Source: Heligmosomoides polygyrus polygyrus (lineage: Eukaryota > Nematoda > Chromadorea > Rhabditida > Heligmosomidae). Taken from it: 64,000 nt of DNA. The notes under the pieces were generated by a model. The model worked only from the letters and a program-made list of their open reading frames with translations, searched no databases and was not told the origin of the DNA. Below, one piece after another: positions 32,301 through 38,559 of the stretch (position 1 is the stretch's first letter; every line of letters begins with the position of its first letter). The stretch is taken from contig OX377204.1 of assembly GCA_947396885.1 (NCBI GenBank), forward strand, positions 93,010,728 to 93,074,727. The letters are read 5' to 3'. Made by a program: the position numbers and the translations under genes.

Positions 32301-32657
32301 ATCTTGGTACAAATTACAACAACACAGTCTCTACGGCATAAAAGTGGTTAAGAGCCAATCTTTTATAAAAAAAATTCGGGTTTGTTAAAGAGTGTCTCTT
32401 TAATTCCAAATACGTCTTTGTTGATTTTGATCTATTCGTTTGATTTGAAAAGTGAGTATTTTGGCGTGGAAGTTGCACATTCACCCTCTTTCTCTTCAGA
32501 ACCGACTCGGACTAGCCTGCTACATGCACTTCCTGGCGACGAGTTTTTTCGTTCTGTCGCTCATATTCTCAATCGCCTCAGCGTATCTGCTAATCTCCTC
32601 AAATAAAGGACGAGAAGGATGCTGCACGAGTAAGAAGGACTACATCCAGCAGTACCG
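14371..32657 (+). CDS. Clc-like (claudin-fold) four-pass membrane protein, at least 6 exons
   Basis: Coding exons: 14378-14467, 21962-22088, 25805-25927, 26061-26192, 27894-27994 and 32500-32657, with consistent phases 0,1,1,1,0,2 (about 243 residues so far). Four hydrophobic segments: residues about 4-26, 117-139, 147-172 and 195-222. The first extracellular loop has the claudin-superfamily pattern W29 ... GLW (44-46) ... C49 ... C75/C81. ELLLHRFL-P-HHKAVIFFSVF, CSPCFPPNSLLYV and the final GCCTSKKDY are typical of the nematode Clc-like family. Such proteins sit in the plasma membrane; a junction or channel-subunit role is only inferred from the fold. The last exon either ends in a GT donor at 32658 or reads 12 codons further to TGA at 32692. 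Introns of 7.5, 3.7, 0.13, 1.7 and 4.5 kb are full of transposons. Confidence 0.87.
14378..14467 (+). CDS. Clc-like gene exon 1
   Basis: Thirty codons from ATG, MYKFALICSIV then a first membrane segment, ending SPLWQ before the donor GTTAGA. This start is chosen because it opens the hydrophobic segment and follows an acceptor by seven bases. Confidence 0.82.
14792..14957 (-). mobile_element. SINE-A copy, 3' two-thirds
   Basis: Reverse copy with TACGCCACACATTATACTTC tail block and middle (CTATCCTACCCAGACAAATC); the tRNA-like head is missing. It abuts and probably truncates the next element. Confidence 0.6.
14958..16062. mobile_element. TA-flanked foldback element X, copy 1 (left-truncated)
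   Basis: Two inverted arms with a short loop. For example TTGTGCATGGGCTGAATGCC (about 15278) is mirrored by GGCATTCAGCCCATGCACAA (about 15591). The right terminus ends TTTTTTTGAGGCACCATC before TA. Homologous along its length to 59368-60640. No transposase. Confidence 0.68.
16493..16771 (-). pseudogene. Mariner-like transposase fragment
   Basis: Minus-strand frame with LLDKYLEFGTICVLMDIERP, AKRTQETMRKESVEIVAHPT and YSPDTIPYDYAAFSS, the place of the second and third catalytic acidic residues in a mariner transposase (usual wording DNARPH and YSPDLAPSDYHLF). The DNARPH motif is changed to DIERP and the N-terminal half is not found in frame. An inactive remnant belonging to element M4. Confidence 0.72.
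17101..17236. mobile_element. MITE family F3, copy a (136 bp)
   Basis: Near-perfect TIRs starting GGCCTTTGTCATACCATCGC; TAA on both sides (17098-17100, 17237-17239). The right TAA is shared with the next MITE. Confidence 0.87.
17240..17479. mobile_element. MITE family F2, copy a (240 bp)
   Basis: Begins GGCCTATGTTATACTCCCGC and ends with the inverse GTGTAACATTGGCC; TAA at 17237-17239 and 17480-17482. Interior is GC-rich and palindromic. Confidence 0.82.
17578..17738. mobile_element. MITE family F2, copy b (161 bp)
   Basis: Begins GGCCTCTGTTATACTCCCGC, ends GGGAGTATAACTCAGGCC; TAA at 17575-17577 and 17739-17741. Lies 33 bp outside the end of mariner M4. Confidence 0.84.
17996..18760 (-). mobile_element. 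Possible BEL/Pao-type LTR retroelement remnant
   Basis: A roughly 75-bp direct repeat (18011-18085 and 18438-18514) flanks a region whose minus strand begins SLSTRQGLLTRTTGRLSTLL, similar in wording to the start of BEL/Pao gag-pol proteins. A second direct repeat of about 45 bp (ACACTATTCTAYCACTAAA) follows at 18635-18736. No pol domain is present. The assignment is tentative. Confidence 0.4.
18938..19054 (+). mobile_element. SINE-C copy 1 (tRNA-derived)
   Basis: GGTGGCACAGGGGTAGAGGT resembles an A box and GAGGGTTCGGTTTCCG a B box. The body TTTTTGCACTTTTGCCCTAG ends at ATCGAATTTCCATG. An inverted copy lies 300 bp downstream. Confidence 0.65.
19355..19478 (-). mobile_element. SINE-C copy 2, inverted
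   Basis: Reverse complement of the SINE-C arrangement: GCGGGAATCGAACCCTCGAT (B box side) and CACCTCTACCCCCGCGCCAT (A box side). With copy 1 it forms an inverted pair. Confidence 0.68.
19490..20640. other. No recognisable feature (Clc-like intron 1)
   Basis: About 1.1 kb without recognised coding exons, TIRs or repeats. A few short frames show no family features. Confidence 0.45.
20647..20945 (+). mobile_element. SINE-A copy (full length)
   Basis: Intact head (GAGCGCAGTCGGAGAAGGCG), body and GAATGCG-TGG-CGCATCC hairpin; tail CCTTTATCCTTATTT. Confidence 0.86.
21039..21325 (-). mobile_element. SINE-A copy (full length)
   Basis: Reverse copy from the AAGGATAAAGGACGGC tail to the CATGCGCGCCC head. 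Opposite to the copy 100 bp upstream. Confidence 0.84.
21583..21882 (-). mobile_element. SINE-A copy (full length)
   Basis: Reverse copy with clear head (GACTGTGCTACACGGGCCC) and AAAGGATAAAGGACGG tail. It ends 79 bp before Clc-like exon 2. Confidence 0.85.
21962..22088 (+). CDS. Clc-like gene exon 2
   Basis: Acceptor CCATTTTCAG, donor GTGCTG. Encodes IADRPMLSEIHHHGLWWDC with the claudin-type GLWxxC motif, then an extracellular stretch. Phase 0 in, phase 1 out. Confidence 0.8.
22552..23269. mobile_element. hAT-like non-autonomous element (8-bp TSD)
   Basis: Terminal repeats GGCACTATTGTACATTACGG (left) and the inverse, slightly diverged, at the right; the exact duplication AAGAATCC stands at 22544-22551 and 23270-23277. 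The 718-bp interior is built of inverted and direct units of about 125 bp (GGCGAAGTTTGGGCGAAA, GTGATCAGCACCC, CGACAGCCTTAGTCACCGG). No transposase. Confidence 0.85.
23424..23639. mobile_element. MITE family F8, copy a (left-truncated)
   Basis: Right terminus GCGGCGATGGAACTATGCCC ending before TTA (23640-23642). About 200 bp match copy b as a direct repeat (for example CGAAGTTTCCTTTGA). Confidence 0.65.
23643..23968. mobile_element. MITE family F8, copy b
   Basis: Left GGCTTCGTGCATACTCCCC and right GAATACGCCCCTGGCC form diverged TIRs; TTA at 23640-23642 and 23969-23971. It stands directly between F8 copy a and F4 copy 2. Confidence 0.7.
23972..24282. mobile_element. MITE family F4, copy 2
   Basis: Ends AGCCCTCCGCACACTTTTGC / GCAAAAGTGTGCGGAGGGCT; left TTA (23969-23971), right TGA, probably a mutated duplicate. 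Contains the family's CCATGCCTAAAGATAGGGC hairpin. Confidence 0.78.
24290..24985. other. No recognisable feature (Clc-like intron 2)
   Basis: AT-rich non-coding stretch; no TIRs or coding exon recognised. Confidence 0.45.
25093..25128 (-). ncRNA. Hammerhead-ribozyme-like core, decayed
   Basis: Same layout as the core at 31663-31698: GGCT / CCGACGA / stem II / AAAA / CGTT / AGCC. The GAAA is changed and the cleavage triplet altered, so probably inactive. Confidence 0.5.
25227..25262 (+). ncRNA. Hammerhead-ribozyme-like core, right arm
   Basis: GGCT-CCGGCGA-AGGCGATAAGGTC-GAAA-TGTT-AGCC. Stem I (GGCT/AGCC) is kept, stem II is weak; likely decayed. Confidence 0.5.
25805..25927 (+). CDS. Clc-like gene exon 3
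   Basis: Encodes RCFAGETCLSKFDPAVHAQL and SSDASSRELLLHRFL; donor GTGAGT. Phase requires the acceptor TTCCAGAG at 25804; the better-looking TTCCAG two bases earlier would break the frame, so the start is less certain than the end. Confidence 0.75.
26061..26192 (+). CDS. Clc-like gene exon 4
   Basis: Acceptor GCGTTTCAG, donor GTGACT. Encodes HHKAVIFFSVFTFVFGSIG (second membrane segment) and CSPCFPPNSLLYVVSIFMT. Intron 3 before it is only 133 bp. Confidence 0.87.
26390..26760 (-). pseudogene. LINE C-terminal remnant
   Basis: Minus strand reads, with interruptions, LRQIMRIRYTDRLIDK, LYETVTQRRLRVVGCILRMP and RGRPRNT.RRTLMNDLK, the usual wording of the region after the RT in several invertebrate LINEs. 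Related to the remnant at 6398. Lies in Clc-like intron 4. Confidence 0.65.
27091..27684. mobile_element. piggyBac-like non-autonomous element (TTAA)
   Basis: TIRs CCCATTGACGACCGCGCGGC at both ends and TTAA on both sides (27087-27090, 27685-27688). TTAA plus a CCC start is the piggyBac signature. Interior 594 bp without transposase. Confidence 0.85.
27894..27994 (+). CDS. Clc-like gene exon 5
   Basis: Acceptor TATTTTCAG, donor GTGCGT. Encodes ACSMLSDIIFVFGATKDNKA, completing the third membrane segment, then a short charged loop (DELEPPDETQPE). Phases join exons 4 and 6 exactly. Confidence 0.83.
28030..28100 (+). mobile_element. SINE-A head fragment
   Basis: GTGGTAGCGCAGCCGAAGG and TAGGTTCTTGGCTGGGATC match the SINE head; nothing of the body follows. 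Confidence 0.6.
28330..28800 (+). pseudogene. LINE RT remnant
   Basis: In shifting frames: FKDLKK near 28350, SVMKVGSSYVELNIQEGVRK near 28490, LALQNVLNAVIWLN near 28575, then LQSMAEDLTEL and NYSRTKCMKLGRPITDTE. This is the order of RT motifs B to D of a non-LTR element; the catalytic ADD is lost. Confidence 0.6.
29110..29145 (-). ncRNA. Hammerhead-ribozyme-like core, PLE1 sense copy
   Basis: Minus strand: GGCT-CCGACGA-AGGC-n-GGCC-GAAA-CGTC-AGCC, matching type I hammerhead order (stem I, CUGANGA-like, stem II, GAAA, very short stem III, NUH). Position U4 is C and an extra A stands at the base of stem II. PLEs are known to carry such ribozymes. Confidence 0.65.
29145..29262 (-). other. Intron-like segment in the PLE1 3' region (sense copy)
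   Basis: 118 bp, GTGAGCC ... TTTCCAG on the minus strand, ending one base into the ribozyme core. The same segment is missing, exactly, from the element at 25003. Confidence 0.7.
29365..30975 (-). pseudogene. PLE reverse transcriptase/GIY-YIG protein, inactive
   Basis: Retrotransposition enzyme: the RT copies element RNA and the GIY-YIG nuclease nicks the target. On the minus strand, motif A FDVTSLYTNV (about 30865) leads to CSIFR, then one TAG where Trp is expected, then IRGLAMGQRLAPTVA. The segment holding the catalytic YxDD is absent: ERLPFL runs straight into NVQVQL, a deletion of roughly 55 codons. A Cys cluster (CPTPGCVICPYG) and GIY-YIG follow (GAIYVISCRRCGEEHVGEMG), where the usual YVGETG has become HVGEMG. 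It ends at LDLCGF. The internal N gap with duplicated flanks does not break the frame. RT and nuclease are both expected to be dead. Confidence 0.85.
29946..30525. other. Assembly gap (N 30136-30335) with identical 190-bp flanks
   Basis: Bases 29946-30135 and 30336-30525 appear identical. Together with exactly 200 N this looks like two contig ends that overlap but were not merged. The true sequence is probably 390 bp shorter; 390 is divisible by three, so the PLE frame is unaffected. Confidence 0.88.
31011..31443 (+). CDS. PLE GIY-YIG endonuclease domain, partial copy
   Basis: Plus-strand partial copy of the PLE C-terminus: Cys motif CPTPGCVICPYG, then a GIY-YIG domain with complete hallmarks, GAIYVISCRRCGEEYVGETG, VRMKEHINGLEKS and a conserved Glu near TLEAFWIHSKN. 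Ends at LDFCGF. No start codon belongs to this part and the RT is missing, so it is a truncated copy, though this domain is open and better preserved than the opposite copy (EYVGETG versus EHVGEMG). Target nicking during retrotransposition is its family role. Confidence 0.82.
31546..31663 (+). other. Intron-like segment in the PLE1 inverted copy
   Basis: 118 bp, CTTCTAG/GTGAGCC to TTTCCAG/GCTCC. Its loss gives exactly the junction seen at 25003-25309. Introns in PLE terminal regions are known from other invertebrates. Confidence 0.75.
31663..31698 (+). ncRNA. Hammerhead-ribozyme-like core, PLE1 inverted copy
   Basis: GGCT-CCGACGA-AGGCGATACGGCC-GAAA-CGTC-AGCC. Stem I pairs GGCT with AGCC, stem II GGC with GCC. 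The first G of stem I is the last base of the intron (or, after splicing, of the upstream exon), so the core is the same in both RNAs. Confidence 0.65.
31758..32175 (+). pseudogene. LINE C-terminal remnant
   Basis: LERAILGVRLSDKTRSRVAR, DLVHHVLIKKWLFANKL, RSWARIEANWILEEKQRKGK and PRTRWLDNI follow the order of the post-RT region of R2/RTE-like LINEs. Stops after about 108 codons. Lies in Clc-like intron 5, directly after PLE1. Confidence 0.65.
32186..32248. mobile_element. MITE family F1, shortest copy (63 bp)
   Basis: GGCCTATATTATACTTCGGC and its inverse enclose a 15-bp loop; TTA at 32183-32185 and 32249-32251. An almost pure hairpin. Confidence 0.84.
32500..32657 (+). CDS. Clc-like gene exon 6
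   Basis: Acceptor TTTCTCTTCAG. Encodes NRLGLACYMHFLATSFFVLS (fourth membrane segment) and SSNKGREGCCTSKKDYIQQY. Followed by GTGCGTTTT, a plausible donor; no further exon was recognised. Confidence 0.83.
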
Positions 32658-32949
32658 GTGCGTTTTCTTGCCATCGAATACAGTTGCCAAATGATTTAAG
32701 AGCTCTCACTATTCTCCGAGTGTGACTATCGTCAAATTTCCGCATCGGTGTTTGTTTGTTGTTCGTTGAGGTTGATTCAGCCAAACAAGAATGGTAAATT
32801 CTTTTAACGGCCAATGTCGCTTACTTCAAGGGCAAAATGAGACAGAACATTCACAAACTATACGGCCAAACTCTCGAAAGAGCCTTACAGGAAAGCCAAC
32901 GAAATACCAGTCAATAAACACGGGAGATCGACTGTAAAAACCGTCCTTA

Positions 32950-33600
32950 GATGGATCCACCGACGTTGTTAGTACAGGAGACCACTGGACCGTCGGTATC
33001 TAAATTTCTGTTAGCTCTACTTGAGGGCCGAGGTTTTTGTCCAGGTCAGCCCACAGAGTTCCAAAAACGGTGTAGTTTGCTGATGATCGCAAGACGTTCC
33101 TCTTTCCGGTTAATTTTTGGAGTGAATCCAAAAGGCCTCCGGTGTTTTTCGCGCAGTGATATCGCATTCCAGACCCAGAATTCTGAGGGTAATCTCGAAG
33201 GGATTCCTCTGCATGCCTTTCAACCCAATGGGTTCCCAGTGGGGTGGAGAGTCGCGATCTGGATTTGCCCTGCAGATGTTCCTCGACCCGAATGTACAGA
33301 TGTCGAGCCGTCTCCCCAACGTATTTCTTGCCACAGGCCCATCAAGGGATTGAGTAGATGGTCCCACTCTTGCTGCAGTCATCCGATTACCCAGTTCAGA
33401 GGTCACACAATGTTGGTCGTATATGTGGTTCCTGAGAAGCTGCTTCTTCAAAGTGACAGGTGGTATTTCTACCAGCCCGACAAGCTTATCTAAGACTCTC
33501 ACTTTTGACTTCGACAGTTGACAAATACTAAAAAAATCCTTGATTAAAGTCATCCAATCGAATTCAGGTGGCGACAAGAAGCGAGGACGGTGTTCGCCTG
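32950..33600 (-). pseudogene. Penelope-like element remnant PLE4
   Basis: Minus-strand frame 33110-33577: RPRFLSPPEFDWMTLIKDFF (RT region), LVGLVEIPPVTLKKQLLRNH, then a damaged Cys/GIY-YIG part and FEITLRILGLECDITARKTP with EAFWIHSKN. Old, truncated copy from a different PLE lineage than PLE1. Confidence 0.7.
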
Positions 33601-33604
33601 TAAC

Positions 33605-34240
33605 AGCAAATTTTGTCGACCCATTGTCGTCGTCGAAGACGACAGCCTTTGATTGAGTGTCGGCTCCTTAGAATGGAGTATGCTTACATTGTTCGCCTTC
33701 GATGTAGCCTGTATTGTTTTTATTCAAAAAGGGTGGTACTCATGTGCAGTATGTATACCAGCTGTCGGAATCGGCTACCACAGAGCTCAAGCGCCGACAT
33801 ATTAATTGCCTTTTCTTCGTTTCATTGGATAGGAAGATGGTCCATAACTTTGCATATGTTGCTCAGACCTCCGTTGTTAAACTAATATTCAATGTTTGGA
33901 TCTCCGTTTGAAAATGTAATCTTTCAGTTCAATGGTTCAGCGTCTATCTTCTTCACCACTTCAATCACTTCAGTCTTGTATATACTCCCTGGTATAACTT
34001 TCCTAGGCTGTAGGGTAGACAAACCTGCAAGTTGAAGCAGGCTCATGGTGGTTGGTGGCCACATCTGGCCGGTGGTGCAATCTGGCCGACTAACGGCTTT
34101 GTAATTATTACCGCTGTAATCCGAAAGATTCCAAAGTCTAAGTGTACACCATACGGCAACTGTGACATGACCTCGAATATACCGGAGTGGGGGGGGGGGC
34201 TCGAGGAAGTAGTTGTGTCGACATATAGTGGCGGCAAAAT
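33605..34240. other. No recognisable feature
   Basis: Contains a G run at about 34189-34199; no coding or repeat features recognised. Confidence 0.4.
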
Positions 34241-34355
34241 ATTTACTGCTAGAACCGCCCAAGTCCGACTTTCGATAAATCTTGGCATATCGAGTATACT
34301 ATTCCAGCGTGCTTCTCTGAGCTGTTCCCCAAGATTGTTGAACAGGCTTTACTTC

Positions 34356-34392
34356 GGCTGACGTTTCGGCGTCTTCGCCTTCTTCGGAGCCT
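34356..34392 (-). ncRNA. Hammerhead-ribozyme-like core, PLE3 left arm
   Basis: Minus strand: GGCT-CCGAAGA-AGGC-n-GCC-GAAA-CGTC-AGCC. Complete apart from U4 to C and the extra A in stem II. Confidence 0.62.
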
Positions 34393-34965
34393 GGAAAAGT
34401 TGAGAATATTAGTGAAACTATTCCCCTAAACGCCATTTCATCCTACAGAATAGTGTTCTCAAGACAGCTAGAGTAAAGGACCGATGTACCAGGTACAGCG
34501 TATCAACTAACCTTCCAGGTGAGTGCCGATGAGCACCACAAGTCACCCGCGGATGGAGATGTTCCAAGTATCCGTCTCTATCTTAGCGAGAGAAAGCGAC
34601 ATCTCAGCACGCAGGACACTTGAGGCGCTTTGGATAGCGGTCAGAAATCCACAGGTCAACCGCAAAGACGAGTGCATAGCGATAACCCAGTAACTGGCAC
34701 CCTTTGTCGAGCTCTGTGGGTTTTGATCAATCTGATCTGACCTGCAGGGTATTTAAGTCGGGTGGTATCCGGGGCTAAACTCACTCACCCACGTCTATCT
34801 CAATCCACGGGTGACTGGTGGTGCTCATCGGCACTCACCTTGAAGGTTAGTTGATACGCTGTACCTGGTACATCGGTCCTTTACTCTATCTGTCTTGAGA
34901 ACACTATTCTGTAGAATGAAATGGCGTTTGGGGGAATAGTTTCACTAATGTTCTCGACTTTTCCA

Positions 34966-35001
34966 GGCTCCGAAGAAGGCGAGGACGCCGAAACGTCAGC
35001 A
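34966..35001 (+). ncRNA. Hammerhead-ribozyme-like core, PLE3 right arm
   Basis: GGCT-CCGAAGA-AGGCGAGGACGCC-GAAA-CGTC-AGCA. Same as the left arm except for the last stem I base. Confidence 0.6.
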
Positions 35002-35071
35002 GAAGTAAAGCCTGTTTAACAATCTTGGTGAACAGCTCAGAGAAGCACGCTGGAATAATTTACTGCTAGAT

Positions 35072-35625
35072 TTTCGCTCTCCGCTATCCACCTAGTCCCA
35101 CCCAGCTGGGTAACTAGCCCGTAGACCCTGCGACATGCCCTTTGCATCCGCTGTATGTTGTTATTTTGTTTCTATTCCTTGTTGATGTCTCTGATCTCAG
35201 TGCAGCAAGCGGTCTCATATCTTTTCATAGCTATTGATTTATTGATTGGATAGAGTGTGCTTCCTGTTTGGATTGTCCAATGAATTTGATTTTCCTCTAT
35301 AGTCGAGCTCGTGTTGACCATTATTGCTTGCCTCATTCCTGATTTTTCACAACAAAAGTCAGGAATTGTTACGATTAGGCGACAAAATGAAATTGCAAAT
35401 CGAAGCTGGTTGGAAACCGGTTGTGAAAAAAGGATTTTTCTTTGCGACAATTCGTGAATCGGCAAGAGTTAGACAGTATAGCCTTATGCACTCGAGTTCG
35501 CACCGCAGGTCTTCATCTCTATACAGCCATTGAGTCCAGAAGTCGCAGGAGAAGACGCCGACCAATAGTGTCAAATGATAAAGGATATAGGAAGGCGTCT
35601 CTGGGACAAACTGGGAGAGATTGGA
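35072..35625. other. No recognisable feature
   Basis: Unique-looking non-coding sequence between PLE3 and the duplicated tRNA segment. Confidence 0.45.
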
Positions 35626-35635
35626 AGAATATTCC

Positions 35636-35844
35636 CACTATTTCAGCCCCTATTTCCGAATCGTCAAAGCATCTGCTAATGTCTCTGGATTCGTCCGTTG
35701 TTCCGCCAGTTCAAATCCCTACCTCGCTCGGATTACTGTGATTCCTTTTCGTAATGCATAGACGCATCGAAAGCTCTAGGACGCATGGAAAGGGCAGCGC
35801 TGACGCAGCGCGCAGATCACTGTCAGCGAACGGCCGACGCCTGT
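35636..35844 (+). repeat. Duplicated 5' flank of tRNA-Leu, copy 1
   Basis: About 160-200 bp upstream of the tRNA gene match 38005-38217 (CATCTGCTAATGTCTCTGG versus CACCTGCTAATGTTTCTGG) at roughly 75-80% identity by eye, falling off just before the tRNA. Confidence 0.7.
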
Positions 35845-35962
35845 GCACGGATGGCCGAGTGGTCTAAGGCGCCAGACTCAAGCGTACAACTTGCCGCGAG
35901 GAAAGCGGGCTGAGCGTTCTGGTACTCGTAAGGGTGCGTGGGTTCAAATCCCACTCCGTGCA
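35845..35962 (+). tRNA. tRNA-Leu(CAA) with a 34-base intron, copy 1
   Basis: 118 nt. Acceptor GCACGGA pairs fully with TCCGTGC, discriminator A. Anticodon stem CCAGA/TCTGG around loop CTCAAG(T), anticodon CAA. Intron 35883-35916 follows the base after the anticodon. Long variable arm as in Leu tRNAs and T-arm GTGGG-TTCAAAT-CCCAC. tRNA-Leu(CAA) genes carry introns in many nematodes and other eukaryotes. Confidence 0.95.
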
Positions 35963-36144
35963 GACGTTTTGCTCCTCATCACTACCGGAAATGACTTTTT
36001 CATCACTTATGTCGACAACGGGAATTTCAAACCTTTTCAGGCGTGCCGCTAAGAAGACTGTCCTGAATTTCTAATTGTATGCACCTTGTCCTTGTTGTTT
36101 TGAAGCGATAATTGTTATTCCCCATGTAGCCGTAATGAATAGAT

Positions 36145-36442
36145 CAATAAAGGATAAAGGATGGCGTTATTCAATCCCCTTTGGGATGCGGCACGCATTC
36201 TACTTCTACGGGATGTCGTGGAGACGAGTTGAATGCGTATTTGGCCATACAATGACTTGCGGTGGCCAGCCGATGAGCAAGTCAGCGCTTTATCCTCCCC
36301 AGACACGTCTGGTACTAATTCACCGACCCCGGAGGGAAGGAAGGCTAGGTTGGCCTGGGCGAGAAATCCGAACCAGGAACCTGGTATCGGGTGCAGGCGA
36401 GAGCCGGCGCCTCCTCCGACTGTGCTCCAGGCGCCCTTTGAA
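36145..36442 (-). mobile_element. SINE-A copy (full length)
   Basis: Reverse copy between the two tRNA-Leu genes, from AAAGGATAAAGGATGGCG tail to head GACTGTGCTCCAGGCGCCC. Confidence 0.85.
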
Positions 36443-36654
36443 TAAATAAATACCAACATTTATTTAGATAGTATTTATTTATTTACTTAGTGCTATCCAA
36501 TTTACTCGCGATTTTGTAGGTGTTGGTTGCTTTAATCTATACATTACTATTTGATCGTCACTGTGTTTTTTGTTTGTTTCGTTTCTATGGCGCAACTCAG
36601 GTGCATCAATAAATATTTAAGTAAATAAAATTAATATCAATATCAAATCAATAT

Positions 36655-37735
36655 ATACCATTCTCACAAATTCATCAATTTAGTCAAATTGCTCTGCTGA
36701 GCAAATTTCATGCTTCTAGAATCAAACTGAACGTTTTCTAAATTGAAACGAGCTTCTTACATGTTAAACTACGGACCTTCAAAGATGGTTAGAATCACTT
36801 TTTGTTCACGGAAAATTTGATATAGCTTTCTTTGTTTCGTTTTCTAGTTCAACTGCTCGAATGAGCGTAATAATTTTATATTTTTTTGTAGAAAATAATA
36901 AGCTAATATATGTTTTAAAACGCAACAAACCAACAATTATTCACTGCAGTAAAAAATGAGATCGCGCCACGCTGTCAAAAGTCCAATTTTTTTAAATTTT
37001 TTAATTTTAATTTTATTTTTATTTGATTGACAGTGTAAGCGCTGCTTGAAACATGAAGCATGAAAGCATAAATATGCGTTTTTTACAATTGTATTTGTTG
37101 AATTGTCTACAGGTGTGAAACTCCTGTAAACGATAATCTTTTTCTATCAGTCCAACAAAAATAGTGACCTTTCTGAAGAGGGCGTGACTCAAACTTTTCA
37201 TAGAACACTAAAAAACGTCCATCTACATACCTGCTTAAAACAAGCTCTAAATCATTACAGATTTCTCCTAAAAACTGACAATTTTTTCTAAAAAATGAGA
37301 TGTTTAAAAATATTAAAGTTTTTAGAATTCAAATTAGTAATTTAGCACATTCAGAAGCGTTATTCCACCTTCTTCTTCACTGATTAGCCACCGGGGAGGT
37401 ATCGTCGTAAAAAAAAGTTCGTCATGAGAAAGCGAACCACTGCGGATTAAGAAAAAAATTGTAATTTTGTTTTTCGCTTTTACTTTAATTTACTATAAAC
37501 TTTTAAACAGTTCGTTCAGTTACCGGGCAGGCGAATTAAAACTTCAGAGTAAGTTGTACTTCAGCCTTTCATCAACAAAAAATCATTCTACTCTTTCTGG
37601 AGAGTCTTTGGTTTACTGTGGATTGAGCTCAGTTTGGTTCGAAAGATGTTCAGTTTGATTTTAAAAGCGACAGTCCTGTTTAGAAGGGTGTTCAATTTGA
37701 CGTCAAAATGGTATATACAGCCTTTCTATCGTTTC
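36655..37735. mobile_element. Foldback family FB, copy c (diverged)
   Basis: Contains FB blocks in order: TTAAACTACGGACCTTC, GAGATCGCGCCACGCTG, GGTGTGAAACTCCTGTA and the terminal TTCAATTTGACGTCAAAATG followed by GTATATACAGCC. No coding capacity. Confidence 0.62.
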
Positions 37736-38004
37736 AAACTCACCAAATCATCCGCCAAAGCCTGGACCAATAGTTCTAACTTCAGTGTTTGAGCCCTCCT
37801 ACCTTCAAAGTGTCTGCGAGTGGTAGCACAGAAACAAATGCGTGGCGTATCCCGTAGAGGAAGTATCTTTCATCGACTCGATCTTTTGTACGGAATGTTT
37901 TGTCGAATTTTATCGAAAAAACTATTGATTCAGATCAGGAATCAAAAATGAAAGCCCCATTTATGCCGTCAGCATCAATCCATTAACTTGGGAAACTTCC
38001 CACT

Positions 38005-38217
38005 GGTTTCAGTCCCTATTCCCTCATCGTCGAAGCACCTGCTAATGTTTCTGGAGTCGTCCGTTGTTTCGCTAGTTCGAATCCCAACCTCGTACGAATT
38101 ACTATGATTCCTTTCCCAATACATGGACACATCGGAAGTTTCGGGAAATGGCTGCCCCGATACCACGGCCATGAATAACAGCGAGCATATCATTGGCGGT
38201 GAATGGCAGTCATCTGT
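38005..38217 (+). repeat. Duplicated 5' flank of tRNA-Leu, copy 2
   Basis: Counterpart of 35636-35844, with more mismatches than the tRNA itself. Confidence 0.7.
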
Positions 38218-38335
38218 GCACGGATGGCCGAGTGGTCTAAGGCGCCAGACTCAAGCGTACAACTTGCCGCGAGGAAAGCGGTCTGAGCGTTCTGGTACTC
38301 GTAAGGGTGCGTGGGTTCAAATCCCACTCCGTGCA
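38218..38335 (+). tRNA. tRNA-Leu(CAA) with a 34-base intron, copy 2
   Basis: Identical to copy 1 in all mature positions; a single difference lies in the intron (GAAAGCGGTC instead of GAAAGCGGGC). Same strand, 2,373 bp downstream. The 3' flank shares only GACGTTTTGC. Confidence 0.95.
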
Positions 38336-38559
38336 GACGTTTTGCTTTTCCGGCAAAAACACCATCATGAACATGGAATCCTAAATCGATACGCATAGTA
38401 CAAGTTCCATCCATGAAGTTCATAGCACACACACACCTCATGCATGCAACATCGTTCTCATAGAGAATGAGCAAGAACACGTGGAACTCGTGCTTCACGG
38501 CTGACGAGCCTGAGCATCTATTCAATGGAGGTACTTTTTCGGACCTATTCTCACGCCTT

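Larger units (their letters stand above)
34254..35057 (-). mobile_element. Palindromic Penelope-derived element PLE3 (804 bp)
   Basis: Perfect 13-bp target duplication ATTTACTGCTAGA (34241-34253, 35058-35070). Inverted arms of about 250 bp each contain an intron-like segment (34392-34511 minus, 34846-34966 plus) and a ribozyme-like core. Between the arms lies a plus-strand GIY-YIG C-terminal remnant (ILARESDISARRTLEALWIA, then VRNPQVNRKDECIAITQ). The left end again has an extra tail (GTCCGACTTTCGATAAATC). Confidence 0.83.

Noticed and set aside
36075..36459. 110-120-codon frames over SINE copies (also near 281, 1704, 11129, 20638, 21613, 39433, 49577)
   Set aside because: The same peptide strings recur at each SINE-A copy in both orientations; this is translated repeat, not a gene family.
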